NCBI RefSeq assembly: GCF_009910365.1
Contig: NZ_CP036423.1
Span: 2,914,001-2,978,000 of the forward strand
From: Aequoribacter fuscus
GTDB lineage: Bacteria > Pseudomonadota > Gammaproteobacteria > Pseudomonadales > Halieaceae
Direction of reading: 5' to 3'
Length of the DNA: 64,000 nucleotides
The notes below the pieces were generated by a model. That model had not been told where the DNA came from, searched no databases, and saw nothing but the letters and a program-made list of their open reading frames with translations. Position 1 is the stretch's first letter. Every line of letters starts with the position of its first letter. Below are positions 1 through 7,555 of the stretch, one piece after another. Made by a program: the position numbers and the translations under genes.

Positions 1-474
1 TCCGATCAAGCGTTGGCGATGTTAAAAGATGCAACGACGACCGAGAAAGAAATATTGGGAGCCATTCCCTACCAAACCAATGACGTGGTGCTACATACCG
101 ATGACCAAGTACTGCCACGCAACCGCAAGACATGGACGAGCTGGAACTACTCGCTGACCCCCGACCGAAGCCGTGCGGTTGTCACCTACAACATGAATAT
201 ACTGCAAGGGATACAGGCACCCGAGACATTTTGCGTCACGCTCAACCAAACCCACGGGATCAACCCGAATCGGATTTTAGGTCGGTTCAGCTACGACCAT
301 CCAGTATTCTCACTTGACGGAATTGCAGCCCAAAAGCGCTGGGACGAGATCAATGGAGTAAACAATACTTGGTATTGCGGCGCCTACTGGCACAACGGCT
401 TCCATGAGGATGGCGTCAACAGCGCGCTTCGTATCGCACAAGCGATACCGAAGCAAGCGCGGGCAGCTGCCTAA
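1..474 (+). CDS. FAD/NAD(P)-binding amine-oxidase-like oxidoreductase, C-terminal part
   Basis: The reading frame is open from the window edge, so only about the last 157 residues are present and the FAD-binding N-terminus lies upstream. The tail carries a YDHPVF segment and the CGAYWHNGFHEDG motif typical of the C-terminal FAD-contact region of the COG2907 amine-oxidase-like flavoproteins found next to DUF1365 and cyclopropane synthases. Its stop codon shares one base with the start of the DUF1365 gene (TAATG), so the two are likely translationally coupled. Substrate is unknown. Homologous clusters have been tied to modified or furan fatty acids and singlet-oxygen responses in alphaproteobacteria, which is only a hint here. 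Confidence 0.85.
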   Translation, partial: SDQALAMLKDATTTEKEILGAIPYQTNDVVLHTDDQVLPRNRKTWTSWNYSLTPDRSRAVVTYNMNILQGIQAPETFCVTLNQTHGINPNRILGRFSYDHPVFSLDGIAAQKRWDEINGVNNTWYCGAYWHNGFHEDGVNSALRIAQAIPKQARAAA

Positions 475-1214
475 TGAACCGTTTGTACGTCGGTACGCTC
501 TACCACCGACGACAAGCACCGACCATTCATAAGTTTACGTACTCAGTCTTTTTACCTTACCTGAATGTTAGTCGTCTCGACGAAAGCTTGCGTCATCTCC
601 CGGGCTGGGGCACGGGTCGCTTCAGTCCCGCAAGCTTCCGGCGCACTGACTTTCTAACACCTCACGATCAGGACCTCGGTACCGTCGTGAAGGATAAAGT
701 TAACCAAGAACTTGGGTTTAGACCTAGCGGAGACGTTTACTTACTCGCAAATCTGCGTTACTTCGGCTACTCGATCAATCCCATTGCCTGCTACTTTTGC
801 TTTGACACCAGCGAAGAACTTCAGGCCATCGTGCTCGAAGTCACGAATACGCCTTGGGAAGAGCGCATTACCTACGTAGTGCCATGCGCCAATGGCCAGG
901 CCGACTTCCAGTTTCATAAGGCTATGCATGTCTCGCCCTTCAACCCGATGGACATGACCTATCATTTCGCGTGTAAGGCCCCCAACGACAAGCTCAACCT
1001 CCGGCTACAGGTCAGTCAGGCGTCGGAACCCATATTTCTGGCCTCACTTGCCTTGACAGCCCAACCCCTAACAGCAAAATCGGCCGTCGCAATCTTGTGG
1101 CGCTACCCCCACATGACTGTGAAAGTCGCCGCAGGAATTTACTGGCAGGCACTAAAGCTCTGGCTAAAAAGGACGCCAGTCTACGCACACCCAAGTAAGG
1201 AGCATGCACTATGA
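474..1214 (+). CDS. DUF1365 family protein
   Basis: A 246-residue protein opening with LYVGTLYHRRQAP followed by HKFTYSVFLPYLNV, the conserved N-terminal signature of DUF1365 (COG3496). No catalytic mechanism is established for the family. It sits between a flavin oxidoreductase (1-bp overlap) and a cyclopropane-fatty-acid-synthase-like methyltransferase (ATGA overlap), the usual context, which implies a role in modifying membrane acyl chains. Length is normal for the family and no disruption is visible. Confidence 0.9.
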   Translation: MNRLYVGTLYHRRQAPTIHKFTYSVFLPYLNVSRLDESLRHLPGWGTGRFSPASFRRTDFLTPHDQDLGTVVKDKVNQELGFRPSGDVYLLANLRYFGYSINPIACYFCFDTSEELQAIVLEVTNTPWEERITYVVPCANGQADFQFHKAMHVSPFNPMDMTYHFACKAPNDKLNLRLQVSQASEPIFLASLALTAQPLTAKSAVAILWRYPHMTVKVAAGIYWQALKLWLKRTPVYAHPSKEHAL

Positions 1215-2470
1215 ATACCCCCAGCGTAGGAAGTATTCGCTTACCCAAAATTGGATTACGCCAGGGCAAAAGTAACATTGCCCGGCAACTCTTCTTAACC
1301 TTGCTCCACAAGGCCCAAGTGGGTCACTTAGAATTACGCGAGGGTGATCAGAGCATGCAGTACGGCCAGGCCGACTGCGCTTCAGGTATTCGCGCCAGTG
1401 TTCAAGTCCATGACCAACAGCTCTACAGAGATATGTTAGGTGGAGGCTCGATCGCGGCAGGCGAAGCCTATATCAGGGGTTACTGGTCTACGCCAAATCT
1501 TACTGAAGTCATGCGTTTCTTTAGCGCAAATTTACACCTACTGGAGGGTTTCAAAAGCAAACACTCATGGTTATTCAAACAGACCCTGCGGCTACAGCAT
1601 TTTTTCAACCGCAACACACAAACGGGCTCCAGAAAAAATATCGCTGCCCACTACGATCTGGGCAATGATTTCTTCCAGCACTTCTTAGACCCAACAATGA
1701 TGTATTCAGCCGCGGTTTACGAGGATAACACTTCCAATCTTCATGAAGCCTCGATCAATAAACTTCGGATCTTATGCGAACAGCTCGAACTCAAGCCCAG
1801 CGACCACCTCGTAGAAATTGGCTCTGGCTGGGGCGCAATGGCGGTCTATGCCGCACAAAATTATGGCTGCAAAGTGACGACCACTACTATCTCGCAAGAA
1901 CAGTTCAAGCTGACCTGCGAGCGCGTTAAAGAAGCAGGACTTGAAGACCGCGTCACCGTATTGTGCGAAGACTACCGCGATTTGAAAGGTCAATATGACA
2001 AGCTGGTGTCTATCGAGATGATCGAAGCCGTGGGTCACGAGTTTTTCGCAACCTACTTCGCCAAGCTAAGCTCGCTTTTAAAGTCCAACGGCGTCGCCGT
2101 TATTCAAGGAATCACCATACCCGATGCACGTTATGAAGCTTACAAGTCCAGCGTCGACTTCATTAATCGCTATATTTTCCCGGGAGGTTGCCTACCCTCG
2201 CTAGGCCAAATTGCAACACATATAGCAGAGCAGACTGACCTTGAGATGATACATTTGCGCGACATCACTCAGGACTACGCCCGCACACTAGCCGCCTGGC
2301 GAGATCGCTTCTTTCAAAACCTTGGGGCAATCAAAGCCATGGGCTTTGACGATGACTTCGAACGCTTGTGGGAGTACTACTTGTGCTACTGTGAAGGCGG
2401 CTTCAGGGAACGCGTGATTGGCACCGTACAGCTAACCTTCGCGAAGCCCGGATACCGACCGTCGTTCTAG
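1211..2470 (+). CDS. cfa: Cyclopropane-fatty-acyl-phospholipid synthase family methyltransferase
   Basis: A 419-residue SAM-dependent enzyme that would transfer a methylene (or methyl) group to unsaturated phospholipid acyl chains at the inner membrane. SAM-binding motif I is VEIGSGWG (residues 201-208). A second conserved block is SIEMIEAVG (267-275), followed by YIFPGGCLPS and a C-terminal FRERVIGTVQ segment, all in the order seen in Cfa. It starts inside the last codons of the DUF1365 gene. The DUF1365-linked paralogues are not always classical CFA synthases (some act in furan fatty acid formation), so the exact product is uncertain although the family is clear. Confidence 0.9.
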   Translation: MNTPSVGSIRLPKIGLRQGKSNIARQLFLTLLHKAQVGHLELREGDQSMQYGQADCASGIRASVQVHDQQLYRDMLGGGSIAAGEAYIRGYWSTPNLTEVMRFFSANLHLLEGFKSKHSWLFKQTLRLQHFFNRNTQTGSRKNIAAHYDLGNDFFQHFLDPTMMYSAAVYEDNTSNLHEASINKLRILCEQLELKPSDHLVEIGSGWGAMAVYAAQNYGCKVTTTTISQEQFKLTCERVKEAGLEDRVTVLCEDYRDLKGQYDKLVSIEMIEAVGHEFFATYFAKLSSLLKSNGVAVIQGITIPDARYEAYKSSVDFINRYIFPGGCLPSLGQIATHIAEQTDLEMIHLRDITQDYARTLAAWRDRFFQNLGAIKAMGFDDDFERLWEYYLCYCEGGFRERVIGTVQLTFAKPGYRPSF

Positions 2471-2503
2471 GCCCGTCGTGAAGTGCAAGCGTCTGGGTGC
2501 GAA

Positions 2504-3379
2504 TCAAGCGTCGCGCTGCTGCAGTAAGATCGCAGGTACAATCAGCGCAAAACCAACAACCGTCGCCGGATGAATAGGTTCGTCCAGCACAAGCTGTATC
2601 AGGACCAATGACAACACTGGGGCTAAAAAAATCAAATTCGCCACGCGAGCCACGTTAACCGCTCTCGATAACGCTTGTGACCACAGCAAAAACGTGACGC
2701 CCATTTCAAATAACCCGATATACACGGCGGCACCCAAACCCTGCCAGCTGAGCTGAGCGAGACCACCGCCATAAGCGAGATAAGCAATAGCCACAGGGCA
2801 AGACATCACAAACATCGCAGCTAAAGCCACATCTTTCGGCTCTTGCAAGCGGGTATTCGCCAACCAAAATCCAGCCCAAACTAGGGTGCTGACCAAGGCC
2901 AAGATTAAACCTAGGGTGCTTTGAATGGCGCCCAAATGAAAGCTACCTTCAGTGGCAATAATCACAACGCCCAGATAGCCCACCGCAATGGCGACTAAGT
3001 CTTTGCGCTGCAGGCGCTGACCCAGCACCGGCGCGGCCAAGAGCGACAAAATGATCGCCCAAGTATAATTAATCGTTTGTGCTTGCTGCGCCGGCAATAA
3101 ATCGTACGCGGTAAGCAAAATGACGTAATACAGCAGGGGGTTTATACACGCCATGATGAAGTATTTCAGGGGCTGATTGCGCAGAGCCGTCAACAGTTCG
3201 GTCATGCGGCCTTGCGCCACCAACCAACACACTAAAACGCACGCAGATACGACAGATGCGAGACACACCAAACTGAAAACATCGAGATAGCGCAGCGCGA
3301 TCTTAAACGCCGTTGCTACCGTAGACCACAATAAGACAGCGCTCAAGCCCAGTACGAGTGCCTGCTTAGATCTGTTCAA
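2504..3379 (-). CDS. EamA/DMT superfamily transporter
   Basis: A 291-residue hydrophobic protein with about ten predicted membrane spans arranged as two EamA repeats, typical of inner-membrane drug/metabolite exporters (RhaT/YdcZ-type fold). It starts at a TTG codon preceded by AGGGGC. The gene converges on the cfa operon and is divergent from the NhaC-type antiporter. No substrate can be read from the sequence. Confidence 0.85.
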   Translation of the reverse strand: MNRSKQALVLGLSAVLLWSTVATAFKIALRYLDVFSLVCLASVVSACVLVCWLVAQGRMTELLTALRNQPLKYFIMACINPLLYYVILLTAYDLLPAQQAQTINYTWAIILSLLAAPVLGQRLQRKDLVAIAVGYLGVVIIATEGSFHLGAIQSTLGLILALVSTLVWAGFWLANTRLQEPKDVALAAMFVMSCPVAIAYLAYGGGLAQLSWQGLGAAVYIGLFEMGVTFLLWSQALSRAVNVARVANLIFLAPVLSLVLIQLVLDEPIHPATVVGFALIVPAILLQQRDA

Positions 3380-3425
3380 ATAAAGCCCCTAAATCCCAAA
3401 GTCTGTACCTTGAAGCGTTTTTCGG

Positions 3426-3462
3426 GCATGCTCCCCGACAATGACTATTGGGGAGCCAATGC
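3426..3462 (+). promoter_or_regulatory. Inverted repeat overlapping the ribosome binding site of the NhaC-type gene
   Basis: GCATGCTCCCC (3426-3436) pairs with GGGGAGC (3450-3456) plus ATGC (3459-3462), giving 11 base pairs with a 2-nt bulge and a 13-nt loop. The right arm contains GGGGAG, the best Shine-Dalgarno candidate for the GTG start at 3466. If the transcript starts upstream, the helix would mask ribosome entry. It could instead be a DNA operator, because no transcription start can be fixed. Confidence 0.5.
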
Positions 3463-3465
3463 ACT

Positions 3466-4908
3466 GTGTCGACGCCACTGGAACATCAAGAAAAAACCAC
3501 CATGCCCTTAGCGCTGGCATTGTTACCCATTGTGTTTTTGATTGCCAGCTTAGGGGCGTCTGTTTACTTTTTTGGCGCCGATGCTTCCTATGGCGCCAAT
3601 CAAATCGCCCTGATTCTAGCCGGCTGCATCGCGATGTTAGTTGGTTTAAAACAAGGCATTGGCTACGAAGAACTGCAAGCGGGCTTAACCGAAGGCATCC
3701 ATGTAGGACTCGGGCCTATCCTGATCTTGTTAAGTGTCGGCATGCTCATAGGCACCTGGATATTAGCTGGCACGGTTCCCGCCATGATTTACTACGGCAT
3801 CGAGCTTATCAACCCATCGTACTTTTATGCCACCTGCGCGATTTTGTGCGCAGTTGTTGCCGTCAGCATCGGCAGCTCTTGGACGGTCGCCGGCACGCTG
3901 GGCGTTGGCTTGATCGGCATTGCTGGCAGCTTCGATTTATCACTCGAAATTACCGCTGGGGCGATTATCTCGGGGGCTTATTTCGGCGATAAGCTCTCGC
4001 CCTTATCCGACACAACAAACTTGGCATCGGCAGTGACTGGGGTCGATTTATTCCAACATATCCGTCACATGCTTTGGACAACAATCCCGGCTTTTGGCCT
4101 AGCTTGCATCGCGTTTTTTATACTTGGCAGCAAACAAGGCGGAACGCCCACTGACATCGCCGCACTGCAAGGTGCCATCAACCAACAGTTTCAAATTGGG
4201 CTACACCTATTAATCCCTCTGGTGATTATGCTGACACTCATTGCCAAACGCATTCCAGCCTATCCATCGATTATTATTTCCGCGCTGATAGGGGGTATTT
4301 TTGCAGCTGCATTCCAGGCCGATACCGCTGCGGCGTTGATTGAAGGCAGTGGCGACAATATAAGCGATGTCGTCGTCGGCATTTGGAGCGTTTTATTCAA
4401 TGGCTTTCAGGCAGACACCGGTAACGCCTTTTTGGACAAACTGCTCAGCAAAGGTGGCATGTCGTCGATGCTGAATACCGTTTGGCTGATCGTATGTGCT
4501 CTGAGTTTTGGCGGCATTTTAGAGCGCACGGGCATTCTCGACCGGCTGATCGCAATTGCGCTCAAAGGCGTTCGAGGGCTGACCTCACTGGTTGCGACCA
4601 CAGTCGCCACCTGCTTTTCAACCAATCTGTTAGCGGCCGATCAATTCATTGCAATTGCACTGCCGGGGCGGATGTTTAAACAGGCCTATCGCGACCAGGG
4701 TTTAGACGAGCTTAACTTGTCCAGAACGCTGGAAGATTCCGGCACGCTGACTTCGGTGCTCATTCCATGGAACACCTGCGGGGCCTACATGACAGCGACT
4801 TTGGGCGTGGCATCATTCTCTTACGCCCCCTATGCATTTTTTAATTTACTCTGCCCATTCATCGCAATCGCCTTTGCGTCACGCAATATTGGGCAAAAAC
4901 ATCTGTGA
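3466..4908 (+). CDS. nhaC: Na+/H+ antiporter, NhaC family
   Basis: A polytopic inner-membrane protein of about 480 residues that would exchange Na+ (or another cation or organic substrate) for protons. The block SGAYFGDKLSPLSDTTNLA, running into VTGVDLFQHIRHM, is the NhaC family signature. The repeat-like segment ending NLLAADQFIAIALPGRMFK and the PWNTCGAYMTATLGV block near the C-terminus also match. The GTG at 3466 has GGGGAG ten bases upstream and is preferred. The ATG at 3502 (MPLALALLPIVF) is an alternative that starts right at the first membrane span. The TTG at 3448 has no support. The gene is alone on its strand and converges on epmA. Confidence 0.88.
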   Translation: MSTPLEHQEKTTMPLALALLPIVFLIASLGASVYFFGADASYGANQIALILAGCIAMLVGLKQGIGYEELQAGLTEGIHVGLGPILILLSVGMLIGTWILAGTVPAMIYYGIELINPSYFYATCAILCAVVAVSIGSSWTVAGTLGVGLIGIAGSFDLSLEITAGAIISGAYFGDKLSPLSDTTNLASAVTGVDLFQHIRHMLWTTIPAFGLACIAFFILGSKQGGTPTDIAALQGAINQQFQIGLHLLIPLVIMLTLIAKRIPAYPSIIISALIGGIFAAAFQADTAAALIEGSGDNISDVVVGIWSVLFNGFQADTGNAFLDKLLSKGGMSSMLNTVWLIVCALSFGGILERTGILDRLIAIALKGVRGLTSLVATTVATCFSTNLLAADQFIAIALPGRMFKQAYRDQGLDELNLSRTLEDSGTLTSVLIPWNTCGAYMTATLGVASFSYAPYAFFNLLCPFIAIAFASRNIGQKHL

Positions 4909-4924
4909 CGAGTGATGTGAAGAA

Positions 4925-5857
4925 TTAGGCCTGGTCCCAAGCTAGCGCCAAAGCATCAGAAACTTGCCGATATCCGGAACTCAACGCCACCAAACGATCA
5001 AAGCCGAGCGCCACACCGGCGCAGTCCGGCAAGCCAGCGCGAAGGGCCTGCAAGAGCCGTTCATCCGGTTTCACTCGCGGTTGACCCGAGCACTCACGAT
5101 GTTGGTTATCGGCTTCAAAGCGGCCGTGCTGCTCGTCAGCGTCTGTTAACTCCCAAAACCCATTGGCCAATTCAACACCTTGAATCACCAGCTCGAACCG
5201 GTGAGCTACTGCTCGCCCCTCACTGTCACCCAATCGCGCCAAAGCTGCCTGCTCGATCGGGAAATCGTAAACAAAACAGGCGCGATCTTGCAGCGCTGGC
5301 TCGATACCGATCACCCACAGTAAATCCAGCCAAAATACTCGACTTGTTTCAGTGAATGGACATTCCTGCAGATTTTGAGCACGATCTTTTAGCTGCTCGA
5401 CGCTCGCACTCAACGAGTCAACACCCAGAATCTGTTCGTATAACTCTCGGTGCGACAGCCGTTCGAGAACCGGCATACTCGGCCAAACCGAATGCACCAA
5501 AGACTCAACCTCGCTCATCAAATCGTGATGATTGAACCCCAGCCGATACCATTCCAGCATAGTAAACTCAGGGGAGTGCCACCGACCCTGCTCATCATTT
5601 CGGAACACTGTACCCAGCGAATAAACATCCCCGCTGCCCTGAGCTAACAGCCGTTTCAAAGCAAATTCTGGAGACGTTTGCAGATATCGCGTTTCGTTCA
5701 TCACCCGAAAGGGTATCGATTCAAGCTGAGGATCGGTGACTGCTCGCGCCCCAGCCACGGGGGCCGCAACTTCTAGCACCTGACGCTCGGCAAAAAAATC
5801 GCGCACCGTGGAACGCACGTGCGCGATTCGCTCCAGCCTTTGACGTGTGTCAATCAC
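4925..5857 (-). CDS. epmA: EF-P--(R)-beta-lysine ligase EpmA
   Basis: A 310-residue class II lysyl-tRNA-synthetase paralogue without the N-terminal anticodon-binding domain. In the known pathway it activates (R)-beta-lysine and attaches it to Lys34 of elongation factor P. Motif 2 is visible as RNDEQGRWHSPEFTMLEWYR and motif 3 as GVALGFDRLVAL near the C-terminus, and the length is standard. The GTG start directly abuts the efp stop (TAGGTG), so translation is probably coupled to its protein substrate. epmB is divergent from efp, giving the whole modification pathway in one locus. Confidence 0.95.
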   Translation of the reverse strand: MIDTRQRLERIAHVRSTVRDFFAERQVLEVAAPVAGARAVTDPQLESIPFRVMNETRYLQTSPEFALKRLLAQGSGDVYSLGTVFRNDEQGRWHSPEFTMLEWYRLGFNHHDLMSEVESLVHSVWPSMPVLERLSHRELYEQILGVDSLSASVEQLKDRAQNLQECPFTETSRVFWLDLLWVIGIEPALQDRACFVYDFPIEQAALARLGDSEGRAVAHRFELVIQGVELANGFWELTDADEQHGRFEADNQHRECSGQPRVKPDERLLQALRAGLPDCAGVALGFDRLVALSSGYRQVSDALALAWDQA

Positions 5858-6430
5858 CTACGATTTAGACGCTCTAGAGACATACTCACCCGAGCGCGTA
5901 TCCACCTTGATCACTTCGCCTTGTGTTACAAACAGTGGAACTTTGACGACCGCGCCGGTCGACAAACGTGCCGGCTTGTTTCCACCCTGAGCGGTATCAC
6001 CCTTCAAGCCTGGATCTGTTTCGACAATTTCCAGCTCAACAAAGTTGGCCGGTGTAACCGACAAAGGTGTGCCGTTGTATAAAGTCACCTCGCAGGTATC
6101 TTGCTCTTTCAGCCACAAGTACGTTTCACCCACCGCCTTTTTGTCGGCCTGATGTTGTTCGAATGTCACGGGATCCATGAAATAGTAAAACTCACCGTCG
6201 GTATATAAATATTCCATGGTATGATCCATGACGTCGGCGCCTTCAAGCGTTTCGCCTGATTTGAATGTGCGCTCCCAAACACGGCCGGTCGACAAGTTGC
6301 GCATTCTCACTCGGTTAAACGCTTGACCTTTACCGGGCTTAACGAACTCGTTTTCAAGGATGCTACAAGGTTCGCCATCTAACATGACCTTTAAGCCTGG
6401 GCGGAACTCGTTGGTTGAAAAATTTGCCAT
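5858..6430 (-). CDS. efp: Elongation factor P
   Basis: A 190-residue three-domain OB-fold translation factor that binds between the ribosomal P and E sites and relieves stalling at polyproline stretches. The modification loop is PGKGQAF with the target lysine at residue 34. The ATG at 6430 gives the family-standard N-terminus ([12 protein letters not shown]) with GAGATAAACATT upstream; a longer frame to 6505 would run into epmB coding sequence. It is the first gene of the efp-epmA pair and shares a very short divergent region with epmB. Confidence 0.97.
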   Translation of the reverse strand: MANFSTNEFRPGLKVMLDGEPCSILENEFVKPGKGQAFNRVRMRNLSTGRVWERTFKSGETLEGADVMDHTMEYLYTDGEFYYFMDPVTFEQHQADKKAVGETYLWLKEQDTCEVTLYNGTPLSVTPANFVELEIVETDPGLKGDTAQGGNKPARLSTGAVVKVPLFVTQGEVIKVDTRSGEYVSRASKS

Positions 6431-6460
6431 AATGTTTATCTCAATATCTACAGTAGGCCT
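6431..6460. promoter_or_regulatory. Very short divergent efp/epmB intergenic region
   Basis: Only 30 bases separate the start codons of efp (minus strand) and epmB (plus strand). The epmB ribosome binding site (AGG, 6455-6457) and the efp one lie inside it. Any divergent promoters must therefore extend into the coding regions. Confidence 0.5.
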
Positions 6461-7468
6461 ATGATATCGCACACCTCCCTTCAATGGCAGAGCTCTGATT
6501 GGCAAAGTATTTTACAAACTGCTATTCGCGACAGTGCCGAGCTACTTCAAGCGGTTGGCGTACCCCAGAGTTCATTAGATACAATCACAGGCGAGACCGC
6601 AGGGTTTGCTGTGTTAGCACCGAGGCCCTTTGTGGCGCGCATGGAATACGGAAACCCAAAGGACCCATTGCTGCTTCAAGTCTTGGCGCTACAGGAAGAA
6701 ATTGCGCCAAACGCGGTGGGCACCACCGACCCATTGGAAGAACAGCGATTTACGCCCGTACCAGGTATCATCCACAAGTATTTCGGGCGTGTATTGTTGA
6801 TGACAGCAGGCACCTGCGCCGTGAACTGCCGCTACTGCTTCCGTCGCCACAATGACTATGCTCAAAATATTCTCACCCCCGCCCGTCTAAACGAAGCGCT
6901 TACCTACCTTCGCAGCCAGAGAGATATTACAGAAGTGATTCTGAGCGGGGGTGACCCGCTGTTGACCAGCGACCGCAAGCTCAGTGAGCTAGTCGCCGAA
7001 CTCGAGGCTATACCTCACATTCAGCGTTTGCGTATCCATACCCGCCTGCCCATCGTAATACCACAGCGTATTACCACCGAGCTGTGCCAACGGCTCGGCC
7101 AGTCACGCTTTCAGGTGACATTGGTTGTTCACTGCAATCACCCCAAGGAACTTGATGTCGAGGTCGGGCTCGCAATGGCTCAGCTAAAAGCGCAAGGTAT
7201 CACCTTGCTGAACCAAACCGTTCTGTTAAAAAACATTAATAATTGCGCCGCCACGCTCGAAACGCTCAGTGTCGAGCTATTCAAGATCGGGGTGCTTCCC
7301 TATTACCTGCATACCCTCGATCCCGTTCAAGGCGCCGCACACTTCGCACAGCCCATGGGCGACAGCAAACAACTACACCAAACACTTCAAGCAAGATTGC
7401 CGGGCTATCTCGTGCCAAAATTGGTCAGCGAAATACCCGGAGGTGCTTCAAAAACACTGATTTACTGA
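6461..7468 (+). CDS. epmB: Lysine 2,3-aminomutase EpmB (EF-P modification)
   Basis: A 335-residue radical-SAM, PLP-dependent enzyme that isomerises L-alpha-lysine to (R)-beta-lysine for EpmA. The [4Fe-4S]-binding cysteines are in [12 protein letters not shown] (C119, C123, C126), followed by the ILSGGDPLL segment. The C-terminal IPGGASK provides the expected PLP lysine (about K331). It is shorter than catabolic lysine aminomutases, as EpmB should be. It is divergent from efp, the same arrangement as yjeK/efp in E. coli. Confidence 0.96.
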   Translation: MISHTSLQWQSSDWQSILQTAIRDSAELLQAVGVPQSSLDTITGETAGFAVLAPRPFVARMEYGNPKDPLLLQVLALQEEIAPNAVGTTDPLEEQRFTPVPGIIHKYFGRVLLMTAGTCAVNCRYCFRRHNDYAQNILTPARLNEALTYLRSQRDITEVILSGGDPLLTSDRKLSELVAELEAIPHIQRLRIHTRLPIVIPQRITTELCQRLGQSRFQVTLVVHCNHPKELDVEVGLAMAQLKAQGITLLNQTVLLKNINNCAATLETLSVELFKIGVLPYYLHTLDPVQGAAHFAQPMGDSKQLHQTLQARLPGYLVPKLVSEIPGGASKTLIY

Positions 7469-7489
7469 GGGTAGTTACACTCTCATCGA

Positions 7490-7517
7490 TTGCTGATTTA
7501 GCATCTCATGCTATAGT
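7490..7517 (+). promoter_or_regulatory. Predicted sigma-70 promoter for the 609-residue gene
   Basis: TTGCTG (7490-7495) and TATAGT (7512-7517) are separated by 16 bases. A TTTAGCA/TGCTAAA inverted repeat (7497-7503 and 7522-7528) brackets the -10 element, a possible operator. The gene begins at a GTG at 7556, leaving a short leader. Confidence 0.5.
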
Positions 7518-7555
7518 GTGGTGCTAAATTATCGGTCAGCGGTTGGCGATTACGA

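Noticed and set aside
3441-3992. 183-residue plus-strand frame over the NhaC-type gene
   Set aside because: Arg/His-rich out-of-frame shadow; the NhaC frame has clear family motifs.
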